A stretch of DNA of 64,000 bases, taken from Marasmius tenuissimus. Taxonomy: Eukaryota > Basidiomycota > Agaricomycetes > Agaricales > Marasmiaceae. The translations under genes were made by a program, and so were the position numbers. Of this stretch, positions 46,984-58,949 are shown piece after piece; within the stretch, counting starts at the first letter, position 1; the number at the start of each line of letters is the position of its first letter. The stretch lies in the NCBI GenBank assembly GCA_029532415.1, contig JAQOTA010000071.1, forward strand, positions 248,001 through 312,000, given 5' to 3'. Below the pieces are notes generated by a model, which did no database searches, was not told the origin of the DNA, and was given only the letters and a program-made list of their open reading frames with translations.

Positions 46984-48481
46984 ATGAACATTTCTCAAAG
47001 AGAGGATCTTGTTCTTCTCAGGATAATCTCGGCCCTAGGACAGGAAGTCAAATTTATTGACTACCTGTCCTCGTTACGCCCACAGAAAGTTTCTCTCGCC
47101 TTGTTGTCGGATACCATCGCTTCAATCGTTGTCGACCAATCTGGGCAGTCCGCTGCTGTAGCAACATCTTTGGCAAAAGCACAAGGATCTCACACCACCT
47201 TCTACGTCTGTTTTGGATCTGATGCGCCCGCAGGCGCTCGGTCTCATCTCCAATCGATCTTTTCATTGCTCAAGAACACGGACGCTGGCTCGGACCAAGT
47301 CAGATTGGGAGCGCTTGCCAGGATACTGTCCAGAAGAATGTACGAGTTCAGTTGGAAACGATGGGAATACTACCTGCACGAGCTTCTAGAACATCTTTCT
47401 CCTCTCCGGACTGGAGCCTCGCTCGCCGTCCCCGAGTTGACGGAAACCTTGGACAAGATTGGGTGCCTTGGGAAGGAATTGTCAAGTATGGAAGGAGCAG
47501 CAGACCGTGTCGAATTTGCCATGATAACCGTTGAAGATCTGTACACAAGCTGGGTAGAGAATGGTCTCTTCGCGGGTCAGGCGTGCCGAGTGACCAATGC
47601 TTCTTGCGATAAATTTCAACACCTCACCCACATTGCTTATCTGGGTGAGTCCTATCATTCTCACCGTTGCAATTGGTATATTTCTGAGAATACTTGACCC
47701 AACAGAGTCAAAGGAATCTCTTCACTTCGGCAAGTGGTTATCGAATTTCGTATCCATCCATCGCAACAGCACGGACTTGGTCAGACTAGCTAGTTCGACC
47801 GAATTCTCGTACATCTTTTAGAGCACTCTCGACATCATTTTTCTTGATTCGCCATGCCCCTCCCTGATGTATAAACCGGCTTTCATTCCTACCTTGGACG
47901 CTGCTACTGTATCAAGCGCCCTCTCAAGCGCCCTCGAAGCGATGCAAGATACCGTTTTTGCATGCGGCCCAAAAACATCCTACGAAGAGGTCCCCTTGCG
48001 ACATACTACCCTTGAGAGTCAAGTCAAGCGGTTTACGGAGCAGGCTATCGAAAAAGTGAAGGACATGGACATGGGTTCCTCAGCTAAATCCCAACAGCGT
48101 TCACATGCGCATTGTGAAACACAGCTGCTCATCTATTTCCACGGAAACAACCTGCTCTCACACGTCGAATCCTGTTTCGGGGCTTCGAAGGTCCCATGTG
48201 GAAATTGTTCCATGATGGTAGCTGCATACGTGAATGCATATCCAGATTCTCCGCTCATTGATCTTGGGGGGAGCAGTTACAAGTTTTATCCTGATTTCAA
48301 TCTGGATTGGGATATTTTTGTGCCGCAGATGCGTCGTGATTTTGTCTTGCTCCTGCAAGAAGAGATTGGAGAACAGGTGATTGGGTGGATGAATCACCAG
48401 GAACGGTTGGCTAGGAAACCATGGCAGCTCAGAGAGAGGGTGTGGTCACTCGCGCAGTATGTGGCAGGGATGTATTATTAG
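46984..48481 (+). CDS. OTT_1508-like deaminase-domain protein
   Basis: Predicted exons are 46984-47644, 47706-47749 and 47822-48481, giving 454 residues; both introns are GT-AG and keep frame. The first 300 residues are an uncharacterised helical region. The C-terminal domain has a zinc-binding deaminase signature: AHCETQLL (His and Glu, about 48109-48132) and, after SCFGASK, VPCGNCSMM (two Cys, about 48190-48216). This HxE plus CxxC arrangement, with the SK..C..C context, is that of the OTT_1508-like family of the nucleic-acid deaminase superfamily. The family is known as bacterial polymorphic-toxin effectors and as expanded proteins in basidiomycetes. Substrate and role here are unknown. 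The annotation of the intron at 47750-47821 depends on its bypassing a TAG. Confidence 0.7.
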
Positions 48482-48678
48482 AAATTGTGTATATTTTCGA
48501 TCCAGTTTACGCGACTTCGGAGGTTTTCGTCGTTTTTCGTCGTTTTTGTATTTGAACTTTGACCAAACAATTCGATTCGAGACAATGTACAAGACAACGT
48601 ACCTCCTTTCCCTACCGTGACTTGCAGTCAGCTCACTCATCACCGAATCCCAAGAAACTGTCAACATCTTCGTAAACT

Positions 48679-48993
48679 ATGATGGCTGTTCGAAGCAAGT
48701 CACCCCACCATCTCACCGCATATATTCTACGAGATTGTGCCGCAGAGCGCCAGCGTAGCGCGACGATATCACCTCTAAGCAAATTTCTCGACATCCTCGC
48801 AATACTCGCCCTTCGTGAACATGGTCAAGTTTCAGCCGCGACCGCGTTCAAGAACCTCGCCGATGATGGGACGTGGATCACACAAGTTCATGGAATGGAA
48901 GTCGTCTGCGGTATTCACGATCGAGAGTCCATCGATGAGGGTGAAAGGAATTTCTCGATAGTGGTGATACGATCCGACATAGCAAATTTATAA
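48679..48993 (+). CDS. Small hypothetical protein
   Basis: A 104-residue frame with an ATG start, following 200 bp after the deaminase-like gene. It is Ala/Leu-rich in the centre (FLDILAILALREHGQVSAATAF) and bears a loose resemblance to the N-terminal part of that gene (LLRIISALGQE..). It could be a truncated paralogue or a chance frame. Confidence 0.3.
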   Translation: MMAVRSKSPHHLTAYILRDCAAERQRSATISPLSKFLDILAILALREHGQVSAATAFKNLADDGTWITQVHGMEVVCGIHDRESIDEGERNFSIVVIRSDIANL

Positions 48994-50544
48994 GCGTCGT
49001 CTATCGTAGTCGGAGGCAGGATTGCAGAAAAGTGGCGACGAATCATTAATCAATACTGGACGAGTTCCCCCAATCTTCTTCGTGTCGCTCCTATGTAACC
49101 AAGTTTCCCTTCCAACGTTCTTTTGCAGCGCATTAGTGGGCTTCTACCGACTTCTACGAGCTTTGAATGTTTGGTTTTTGGCTGTGCTGGATCTGCTCCC
49201 TCCCTCCTTCGTTCCCCCGCAACCCATTCATGAGATTCCATGATTTTCTTCTGTTCTCCTGGTGTTTCGTTTTTCATTCCAGCAAAGACAGCTGAGAGAA
49301 CGAGGGTTTGTAAATGTAGTATCGCGTGAACGTATGAAATAGACATAAAAGTTACCGTAATGTTTCGTTTTTTTTCCTGCGGAAGCTGCTAAGAGGGTGA
49401 GGATTTGTCGCTGCAGGTTGTCGTGTAATCACGCACCGTGGAGCAGACTGAATAACAGGGACTTGGAAAGACAATCACCCACGCTCTTGTGTTGTGAACG
49501 CGAGACCGACGAGGTGACGAGGACATATTCGGTTGACAGCGCACATCGAGGGGCTTTGACAAGGACAGCTCGTGCCTACTGGGATATCCAGTCGGCGGTG
49601 ACTGGTCACCAAAGGGTTGCTTTCAGATTCGTTCTGTTGGCATCCTACAATATTGAAGATTAGTCCAGATCATAGACATGGAAAAGAATCGCAGATTATC
49701 GCACCTGTCTTCCTGGATCAGAAATAGCTGAAAATAATAGATAGACCAGCCTTCGTGGGATTGAAGGTCTGCTGGAACTGAGATATCCATACGCGTCCTC
49801 GAATGAAATACTCTGGGGATTCTAGGAGTAGAACTTGAGGAAGCTAGCCCATAAGCTCGTGTAGAGAATGATGGAAGGCGAGTTCGGTTGCTGGTGAAAC
49901 ATCTTGTCATCATGATCGTGGTCTGTAACAAGTCTGTGGTTGGGCGCCGTGCAAATTTCGTGGCGTCGTGAACGGCCACCGCCGGGGCCGCTGCCCAACG
50001 TTTCGGTCAAGGTTTCGGTCATCAGCAAAGCGCCGGCACCCAAGCCAAATTATCTTCTTTCATCTCGCGCATTTAACAGAATGTCACCTATGTGTAAATG
50101 TCATCCTCCTCTACATATTTTGCGCCTTGAGCCACAAACCCTGATTCTGTTGGGGGCTTCCGCCTCGGTCAAAAATGAAACACCGTTAGAACAGAAACTG
50201 CGATGGGATGACACTGCGCGCACTGTACACTGTACGGTATAGTCTACATCTGAGCAGGTATGTCCTCTGCTCTTCTTTTGCTTATGAACCAACCTGATGC
50301 AGCTCTCGAGGAACAGTCATCGAACAGGCATGCTGCGCTCATCAGATCTTCAACTTGACCGTCATGCGATTCAACACTCACTCGAGTACTTTGGACGTTG
50401 TTCCGCTCATACTCCACGTCCCTCGCCCTATGACTGTTAAAAGGGAGCTTCTCTAAGTTCTTCCCGAGTTGAGACTTTCTTGAGCACATACAGGTGGATG
50501 CTGACGATACCCGTCTTACCCAGCTGCTCTAATCAAACACCACA
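48994..50544. other. Intergenic, nothing recognised
   Basis: Only short frames. A stretch near 49240-49380 repeats TTTTCTTCTGTTCTCCTGGT-like pyrimidine runs. No repeat boundary or RNA gene was seen. Confidence 0.45.
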
Positions 50545-51081
50545 ATGTTCATGATTCTTGTTGTTCGGTCATTCGATGTGTTTACCGTCCCAGCCCTTCC
50601 TCCCGACATCCATGTTGTTCAATCCACTGCCACGTTCGCTCACATTCTCCCTCACTCTCAACGCTTAACTCGTTTCACGGTGCATCCAGCACACATTGCC
50701 AATCCTTCGGCGTCTTTTTACCTGATTACGTCCATCGATAGTGCGTATCTGGTTATTGGAAGTCAGCAAGGGATAGCTTACCTCGAGACGGACAGATGCA
50801 CACCTGTTCACTATCTTTTCCCATTCATTGCAGTACTCCAATGTAGGGCTGAATCCCTAGAACTTCTATCGGATCCGGATGATGCTTCAACCATGGAGAT
50901 CCCGATCCAGGGAATGGGTACCCTTCACGACGTACCTGTGTCGCCCGGCACGCTCGAGGCTTTGTTCGAAGCCGTGGTTTTAGGTCGAGAGGCCAAACCG
51001 TCCGCAGCGCCCGAAGCATTCGACAGACTCTCAGAGGACGGCCCCTACCCGCGCGGCATTGTTCCCGGCCAATCGATATAG
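50545..51081 (+). CDS. Hypothetical protein, 178 residues
   Basis: Uninterrupted frame from ATG to stop. The composition is protein-like (SFYLITSIDSAYLVIGSQQG, YLETDRCTPVHYLFP) and suggests WD40-like beta blades, but no diagnostic motif is present. It ends 238 bp before the next gene. It may be an isolated exon or a decayed gene. Confidence 0.4.
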   Translation: MFMILVVRSFDVFTVPALPPDIHVVQSTATFAHILPHSQRLTRFTVHPAHIANPSASFYLITSIDSAYLVIGSQQGIAYLETDRCTPVHYLFPFIAVLQCRAESLELLSDPDDASTMEIPIQGMGTLHDVPVSPGTLEALFEAVVLGREAKPSAAPEAFDRLSEDGPYPRGIVPGQSI

Positions 51082-51319
51082 GTGGACTGGGTCGCAATTT
51101 CTGTCCGTTGGTACGGAAGTTGTGAGACTACCTCTAGGTCTTCTTCACATACCGGATATCGAGAGCTCGAAAGCTCGAGCGCTCGTATGTGATTGTTTGT
51201 GACCTACAATCCCACTCTTGTCACCTTTGACTGGACTGTCCGTGCCGATGCGGCAAGGGTTGACGAGATTGCTGTAGGCTGTACATCATAGCTTTTGGCT
51301 CCCTCATACTTCTTCACTC

Positions 51320-54300
51320 ATGGATATGGATATGGACTCAGATGAGAATGACGGCGGATCGGACTTTGAAGGTGAGGACGTCGTTGCGATTCGAAGCTGC
51401 TGGAACACTTGACTAACTCAGCCCTTGCTACTGGATTTCAGATACCCAACCACACCGATACGGTTTCCCTGACTATGAGGAGGGGGGTTTCAGTAGAGGA
51501 AACGTTGAAAGGAAACGGCATACCAGGAGATATAATGATCGGAGAGAGCGTGCGTGATTCATTTTCCTCTCCATTATACACATGTCAGATTGAACTTGTA
51601 CAGTTTACTCCAATGTTGCTGAGACGTTCACAACCGGTTCCAGGTCTGGACAATGTCAGAGCCATTCAATGGCAAGAGCCGCATCGTTAGACCCCTCCTC
51701 ATCGTCAAGTCGACGGACTCCTACCTTTTCTATGGGCTACACACAACGTGGTGCATACATGGGCTCGCTCGCTGACCGCTCGACTCTGCCAGCACGACGG
51801 TTTATCAACCCGACTCCTGAGCCTTTGTATAGCCCCAATCCAGACTGGGGCGGTGCGGCAGACATGATGTCTGAGTACCACCGAAACGATATAAGTAGCC
51901 ACCGGAAACGCAACAAACGAAAGAGGTCCCATGATCACGGTCATTCTTGTGGTCCAAGTGTGCACGATTATACCCAGAACGATGGTGACCGTAACGAGAC
52001 TTACCATCGTTCGCGCGGTACGTTTAGTTTTTGTTTGAATTCATTAACCCACCTGAGTATCTATTCATATAGTGTCCAAGAAGCATGTGAGTATTCCGAT
52101 GCAAAAGCAGGAGGAAACAAGTCTTGAATACCTTTGACAACTGTAGAAATACGACGAACGGTCGCAGAGTAGCGCGGAGGTTCATACACATGTCCATGTG
52201 TATGGACAGGAAAGGTGCGTTCACCATGAGTTGGAGGACGAGCTGTCGACTCAAATTCTCTGGTCAAGTTCTCTATCACCGAGTAGGCCGTCAACCTTTT
52301 CGTCCACCTCTCATACCCTACAATCCTCGCAAGACATCCCCCTCAATCGCACGCCCTCATCATCTTCTGAGACCTCGAGCACTCAACAAAGCTCTTCATC
52401 GCGCAGCGGGGAGTCAACTTCTCCGCCCAACTCTCATACTGCTCCATCTCCACAAGAAACTCTCCTCAACCCCACCCCCACACAACCCTTCTCTGATTCC
52501 GATTCCCTACAGAAAACCAAGGCAAAGGAGGAGACGCAGACACGAAGCGAACGTTACGAATCCCTTTTACTCAGATGTAAGCTTGGGTTCCCCCTCTGGA
52601 CCCCCTCTCCTCGTGGTACGCCCGACGAAGAATACACACTGGACATCGGAGATGTCGGGGTTCTGACTCATGGGCTTCCCTTCAATACAATTTTCAACAT
52701 CACTCAACCTGGGAATAGCCCAGCGAACAGAGATGGTATACCAGCGGGTGTCGACCCGCCTTACATTCTAGGGTCGCGAGCGATTACCGTCAATAAGGGC
52801 CATCCGTCAGAGGCAACGCTCATTCAACCTCAGGATGCGGTCCCAAAGCAAGCCCTTCAAGCTAGCAAGGAATCCAGGTACATCACCCTTCCCTCTCCAG
52901 TTTCACCTGCATGCTCATTGCGGCCATCTCGACACAAAATAGTGTCTTTACTTTCCATTTGTCGAAGTCAGGGGGAGCCCTCTTGATGCTGCCGCAAGGA
53001 GGTACCCGACATACCCTTGTCGTAACAACAGAATTCAGGAAGCGCGTAAGACACCACTGGCAAGATTGGTATGAATTTGCGAAGGATAAAGTAGACATCG
53101 AGGAGGGTCAAGCTCTCTACCTTGTGACAGGGTTCGAGAGGTGTTCAACGTGGGCGATGGCCGTATGGGACTCTATTTCGAGCTATAAAGATGACGAACT
53201 GGATTCATTAGAGCTCACCGTTGTCAAATCTACCGGCGCCTGTTCATGGGCGTACCCCCCTGCACGGTGCTCCACACAATCGTTATCATCTCTCGCAGCA
53301 AACGGTGACAGTGTGCCCTTCCAAAATCAGGAGACCGTTTTCATTCGCGGGTTCCGGATAGATAGGTCCGATGGAAGCACCAGCTTGCAGTTACCCACCC
53401 TATTGTCGGCACCGGGACAAGAAAAGGATCGCAATAGTGATAGCGACTCGAGCTCTAGAGGAAGTGGCTCGCGGGATCGTCCTGCTGGCAGCGGCTCCTC
53501 TCCCAACTCGTCGATCTCGAGCCATCCCTCGTTCTATGGTGGTGGACGCTCCGGACCTTCGGGCCCTCAGTCTGACTCTCTGGGCCCCCTGGTAGACGAG
53601 GCGCGAATTCTGGAGCTGGAGCTGGACCTGAATGATCAGGATCTCTTTAACGACAATGATGATTCCGTACGTTCCCCCTCCCCAGAAACCATGTGAATTT
53701 GACACCAATCAAATTCTGAATCCCCTTTTCAGATTACCCATCCCTGTCATATCATCAACAAGTTCGCTTTCCTGTTGATCTCAAAGACCAAACCAGCTTT
53801 ATTAGATGCTGGTTGTGCCGCATTATCGCATGATGAAGATTGGATCAGCGTCGTTGAAGATGTATGTATTCGAGACTTTTCTTGACTGCTCTCGTCGACC
53901 TTACATTTCGCAGTCCGATGAGGAGCTCCCATCGAATGTCGAGATCATCAGACGGATATGCTCCAAGTTCAAGTTCACCATTGATGGAGGTAGGTCTCAC
54001 ATATCGGTCATATCGGTGCTTGAGCTAGAGCTTAGCCAGTCATAGATGTCATATACACTGCGTCCATGACCGATTCGGACAAAATACTTCTTGAGAAATC
54101 CGAGACGACAACTCTTCAAATTCAAGGCAGCGTGCTGTCTGTGAAAGCCATGGTAGTATTTGCGGCGATCGGCGAGCACGACCACGTTACCACTGTCAGC
54201 CCTATCACAGACGTATCGGTGTCACAACCTAGTACTAATGAAGGTGGTTGCGACTCCACGCATACATCTCCTCAAATGGTGCCTGCTGCTCCCATCTCAC

Positions 54301-54827
54301 CGCATGGCATCTTTACTTCGCAAGGCATGATAAAAGGTCACCCCGGACCCAGCCAAACGATTGAAGGTCACGACGAAGAACCTCAAGAGGAATGTGCCAC
54401 TCTCAGGCCCGTAAAACCCGAGAGTCTGTCCGCCGATCAACTTGTTCTTGCTTCCAATGAAGGAGATATTCGATACGCTCAGGTACCCAACATACGAGTA
54501 GAGGATGGTCATTGGGGCGGCTCATCATCAACATTACCCAATGGTTTGTTCTATGAGGACCATCGGAGTATGCCACGCTTTTTTTGTCCAGTCAGACGAT
54601 TTCATACTGATTGCTTCCGTTTCCAAGTCGTTCGCCCGTCCAGTGTTTTAGACGCATTATTCCTCACGTCGCAGCCTACCTCTGGTGCCTTTCATCAGCG
54701 TGAACCCGGTTTCAAATTTGATATTGAGACCGAATGCGATGATTCATTATCTAGTACTAATATTTCACCTTGTTCCACTCTTGTCGATCTAGACTATGTC
54801 CAGGCTCCCAAAGCCAGCCCAACGTAG
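51320..54827 (+). CDS. Large protein of an unnamed agaricomycete-expanded family
   Basis: Exons starting 51320-51371 (acidic MDMDMDSDEND) can be joined in frame through a basic, His-rich segment (RKRNKRKRSHDHGH, about 51905) and the short exons VSKKH and KYDERSQSS. They continue through a Ser/Pro-rich segment and a globular core, with LDIGDVGVLTHGLPFNTIFN, GGALLMLPQGG, LYLVTGFERCSTWAMAVWD (about 53120-53175) and later INKFAFLL, LSHDEDWISVVED and VEIIRRICSKFKF. This block order matches, from memory, a family of uncharacterised proteins abundant in mushrooms and related fungi. No catalytic motif is evident. Several short exons make the exact structure uncertain; the stop is at 54825-54827. Confidence 0.6.
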
Positions 54828-55096
54828 GGTGAGGCGTTTCGTTCGTGGTGGGTGTACGGGGGAGAGTAACCGTAATCAGTATTATGTTTCAAATTTAATG
54901 GACCAATCAGATTAAGAAGAGTAGGGGGTTCACCTCCAGGCTCCCAAAGCCAGCCGGTGTAGGGTGAGGCTCGTTGGACCGAGACTTGAGTACGGATGGG
55001 TGGAGGGGAGGATATGAGTAATATGTATTATGTTTCAAATTTGTCGTCCAATCAGATCAAGAGAAGTGTGGGGGTCGCCTCACCCTACGACGGCTG
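54800..55096. repeat. Tandem repeat over a gene end, with an inverted third piece
   Basis: A unit of about 136 bp (54800-54935) beginning CCAGGCTCCCAAAGCCAGCC covers the last codons and stop of the preceding gene. It is repeated, diverged, from 54936 to about 55073, with shared blocks GTAGGGTGAGGC, TATTATGTTTCAAATTT and CCAATCAGAT. The start of the unit recurs in inverted orientation at about 55074-55096 (CCTCACCCTACGACGGCTGG). Confidence 0.7.
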
Positions 55097-55583
55097 GAAC
55101 AACTGTCACGGCCATCATTCGGCGACGCCCGCGGGGCTTCAACTCCACGCGTTTTTCCGCTCAAAGCCACAGAGACACAACGACGATCGAGGTCGATTGA
55201 GGAATTTAAAATCATGTAGGACTCGCACTGAGCTACGCAATTGTGAAAATGAAATTTATTTTCTCTCTGTGACCATGCCCCAGCGACTTTCGACAGAGCA
55301 GCTGGAAGCTATCATTCATGCTCTCCATGACTTTTCGGCCGCTCCTGCAGACTTCATCATCTCCCTTGCTACCAACAGCCAGCTCATTCAAGATAAAGCG
55401 GAACTCGAGGAGCGGCTAGAGGATATTCTCGATGCCTTCAAGGAATCCACAGGGCTGCGGGACACGACCATCAACTGGTCTCGAAAGCAGCTCATGCACG
55501 AGTATGCACAGCAAATTCTCCGACTCGTTAACGGTGCCCCCCATCTTTGGTTTTCAGCCAAGCATGCTACCTCAGAGCGTCTG

Positions 55584-55629
55584 GAAGCTGTGGACATCGA
55601 CAAAATGAAGCTGTGGACATCGACAAAAT
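55584..55629 (+). repeat. 23-bp tandem duplication causing a frameshift
   Basis: Two identical copies (55584-55606 and 55607-55629) starting GAAGCTGTGGACATCGAC. With both, translation stops at 55643; with one, the frame continues through AAEMREMAPDLWDLLGVLL, as expected for the family. Confidence 0.9.
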
Positions 55630-56401
55630 TGCAGCGGAGATGAGGGAAATGGCCCCTGACCTTTGGGACCTGTTAGGAGTATTATTGAATGCCAGTCCCG
55701 ATCTTCAGGGTTTGCGGGAGAAGCGAGACAAAGAGAAAGGGAGGAGGAAAGGTGAAAAGGAGGCGGAGGATTTGGATGAGGATCAATATTGGGATGCCCA
55801 CAGTGCTGCTGATATCTTGAGCGACCCTGTTGAGGATGTTGAGGACGGAGACGAGGACGAGGAGAAGCACAGGAATGCAATGGAAAGGCGGAATACACTT
55901 TTAGTTGTCGTACGTATTCCCCTATCAATATCCTAGATTATTTTTGACACGGTTGCTTCGAATTTTCACAGCGGCAAGTGGTCTGCATTAGCACTATGAT
56001 GCAGAGTACAAATCAGCGCTGTAACGCAATACAAAGTCTCATTGGACTATTCCTCCATGCTTGCAATGCTCCAGAGACCGTCACCGAGCTTCTTGCTCAC
56101 ATCAGGGTGTCAATATCAGCCAGTGCTATCAAGGATGCGGTGAAAAGTCTCTCGGAGGAGTCAAGGAAGCAAATTCGTGCAGCCACGAGAGAGCTCTTAT
56201 CAGCCTATGCGTTCGACAACATCGATATTGATCTTCCCCATGCTCCGACTCTTGAGAACCCACTTGCTACCCTTCTTCACCTCACATCCGGCACAATAAT
56301 ACCCTTCCAGCACGGCGTCACAAAGGAGGATCTGAACTGCTCTGATGAGATCTGGCAAAAGTCAAGTCTCAACCGGCATCGTACTTCGACGCACTCCATT
56401 A

Positions 56402-56643
56402 TAGTGTTACCCATAGCTTGGCTTGGCTCGCCAGCTGAGCCGTAAAATCGGCTCGGCTTGTTTTCCACAGCCTGCCCTCGTGGGCATAACTTGAGGGCTG
56501 GTGGGTTGGAACTCACATCTGGGTCCCCTGAGTGCTGCTGGACCATTCTAGATGGTTGTCAGCTCCTTCTGTGCTCAGGGGAGGCAGTTGAAAGTCAAGC
56601 CGAGCTGTTAGCCGCGGCTCAAGCCAAGCCGTAAGCAACACTA
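56402..56643. mobile_element. hAT-type MITE, 242 bp
   Basis: Terminal inverted repeats begin TAGTGTTAC (left) and, complemented, TAGTGTTGC (right), with further similarity around GGCTTGGCTTG. It is flanked by the 8-bp direct repeat CTCCATTA (56394-56401 and 56644-56651), the target-site length of hAT elements. No coding capacity. It interrupts the DUF6589 frame. Confidence 0.88.
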
Positions 56644-56724
56644 CTCCATTATCACGGACCTTGATATTGCCAATCTTCACCCAGAAGATCTGGACCCACC
56701 ATTGGGGCTGACACGCTGTGAAAG

Positions 56725-57756
56725 TGTTACATCCATGCATCTTACCCTGGTCCACCTAGTCACATCACACTTGGCTAGTCACATCACCTCCAGACCCATT
56801 CCGAGTATTTCCGGGTATTTCCGGGCTTTTATTCAAGTCCATTCCAACACTATTCCATCCCCGGCACTCAACCTTCACTTCTGCACTTCAGTCTCTCACA
56901 CCAAGTCCATCCCCAGAACCTCTACTACTTCCGCCTCTGCTTCCGGTACTCTTTCCGTCTTATTCTGACTTGTTCTAACTTACTTATCTCCGACTTCCGA
57001 GATATTCCCACGCTCACTTATTCTATTCATATCTTCATTCCATCACGCACTTATTCATTTCCAGTTCATTTCCCTTCCGGTACATTTCTCCCCACGTTTG
57101 ACTTCCATATGATACATCAACCTTTCCCGTACTTGACTCACTTATGATTCATTCATTTACTATAACCCTATATAAACTCTATACTTCTATCCTGTATCTT
57201 TAGACTCGAAATCAACCAGAATCAACCTAGATCAATCCCCATCATGACTCTAATGTCCTTTCTTCTCTCTTGCAACTTGTTGTGATGGTGCTATGGGGCA
57301 CCAACACTGGAAGGGAGAAGAGGAGAGAGACGGAGGAAGAGTGTGTGGAAGAGAGAGAGAAGAGCGGACTTAAGGGAGCTCTGAGCGTGAGTTGGAACAC
57401 AATATGTATTCTGTAGCGAGACGTAGGGGAAAGGGAGAAAGAAAGAAGTAAGTACGTATGTACGTCTATCTAGGTATATATAGTGGCGGGAAGTATAAAC
57501 AGTTGTAAATATGAGCTATATATGGAAAGAAGGAAGACGTGTGAGGAAGTCGGCGGAGCGGGCTTACACTTGTCCTCTTAGTCTAGTAGAAGGACAGCTC
57601 AGTTCATGGTGCTGTTGGCGAAACCTTCAGCTACTGTCTGCTCTAGATCTGTTGCTCCCACACTCCTTCATCATATCTCTTTCCTATCTATCTATCTGAC
57701 AGCATATAAAACCCCATATCTTACTTTATCCCTATCCAATCTGCACGGTCCTAACA
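56725..57756. mobile_element. Solo LTR, 1032 bp
   Basis: Begins TGTTAC and ends CTAACA (TG...CA with inverted TGTTA/TAACA ends), between 5-bp direct repeats GAAAG (56720-56724 and 57757-57761). A TATATAAACT box lies near 57168. Its removal fuses LTRCE to RFNMWMYLRDLV in frame, matching the DUF6589 family. No internal retrotransposon sequence is present, so this is a solo LTR left by recombination. Confidence 0.85.
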
Positions 57757-58429
57757 GAAAGGTTCAACATGTGGATGTATCTACGGGACCTTGTCAATGA
57801 AGAGCCTCAATATTTCCGCCAGTTCAAACAGAACCTTCGAGATACTCAACTGGAGGAGGTTGAGGTGATTCCCGTGTCAAAATCAACTCAGGTTCACTTC
57901 CGAATGGTGGACTCGGCATGCTCAACACCAGCCAAGAATGGGACTATATTGGAGAACCTGGTCACCAAACAGGGTGGTGTTGGAGATCCCTACGACCCGT
58001 CATTACTGCCAGGAGACAAACAAAGTAAAAACCTACAGGCCCTGGGAAATCATGTCATTCTTCTCTTCGGGGACCTGGGTGTTGGCGAACGTGTTCACAG
58101 CCTTCTTAAGTCCTGTGCAGAGGAGAAAACACGGTGGCGGCGCCTGCAAGGTATCATCTATGTGTTAGGGCTCTTTCATGTAAAGATGGCTTGTGCAGAT
58201 GCTGTCTGGAGAATTTTCATTGAGCCGAAGGGAAGTACAAATGAGTCGGATGAATATAGCCTCATGGCAGATATCAAGATCCTGCGCCCAAAGGAGACCA
58301 GGAAGATCAAAACAAAACCAGGCTTTCGACGGATGCATGAAGTTATTTGACATGTCGGAATTATTTCACGGCTGGACCAGTGGAGACTCGAATTGTCCAA
58401 ACTCAAGGTGATATGGTAGGGCACGACTA

Positions 58430-58949
58430 GTGTCCTCTCAAGTCACTCCTTTAAGCGAGGGTGAGGTTCGAAGGTCAAGAGTCAAGAGTCAAGGGTCGAA
58501 GGTCGAGGGTTGGGGGTCTAAGGTCAAGGTTGAGGGTCAAAGGTCAAGTGTCGAAGGTCAAAGGTCAAGGTGGGCTTTCACTGGTGTATTAACCAAGTTG
58601 TTAAGCTAAGGAAAGGTTGTATGTACATTGGGCTTATATACTGGAATCGGTCTAGGTCTGGAGTCGCTCTGAGTCGTGCTGAGTCGCAGGCGTGTGAGTT
58701 GCTTGTAGTTGGACTGAGTCGTTGTGGGAGTGGCTGTGAATGTTGTGTGAGTCATTGCGGCTGTTCGTATATTATGACTCGGGGTGGCATGTGGAGATGT
58801 CTGCTGGGCATGGTCTGGAGCTGTGGTCTGGATGCATAGCTCCACTTACTCCGCGGAGTTGTCTATAGAGATGTTTTGAATGGGTGGGAAAGGTGGTAAG
58901 GGAGGGGTGAGTTGGGTAGGGAGAGGCGTCTGTATGGGCGCTTGTTGGT
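58430..58949. repeat. Repeat-rich insertion or intron in the DUF6589 gene
   Basis: Lies between coding that reads LELSKLK (ending about 58408) and coding that resumes at ENRGKSLHKADIKSL (58950). It holds degenerate 7-bp repeats of GTCAAGG type (about 58460-58575), then GAGTCG-rich sequence (about 58665-58760). I found no terminal repeats or target duplication, so class and exact ends are unknown. Confidence 0.55.

Noticed and set aside
56652..57760. The 1-kb insertion as an ordinary intron
   Set aside because: It has TG...CA ends and 5-bp direct repeats, which identify an LTR. It is also far longer than other introns here.
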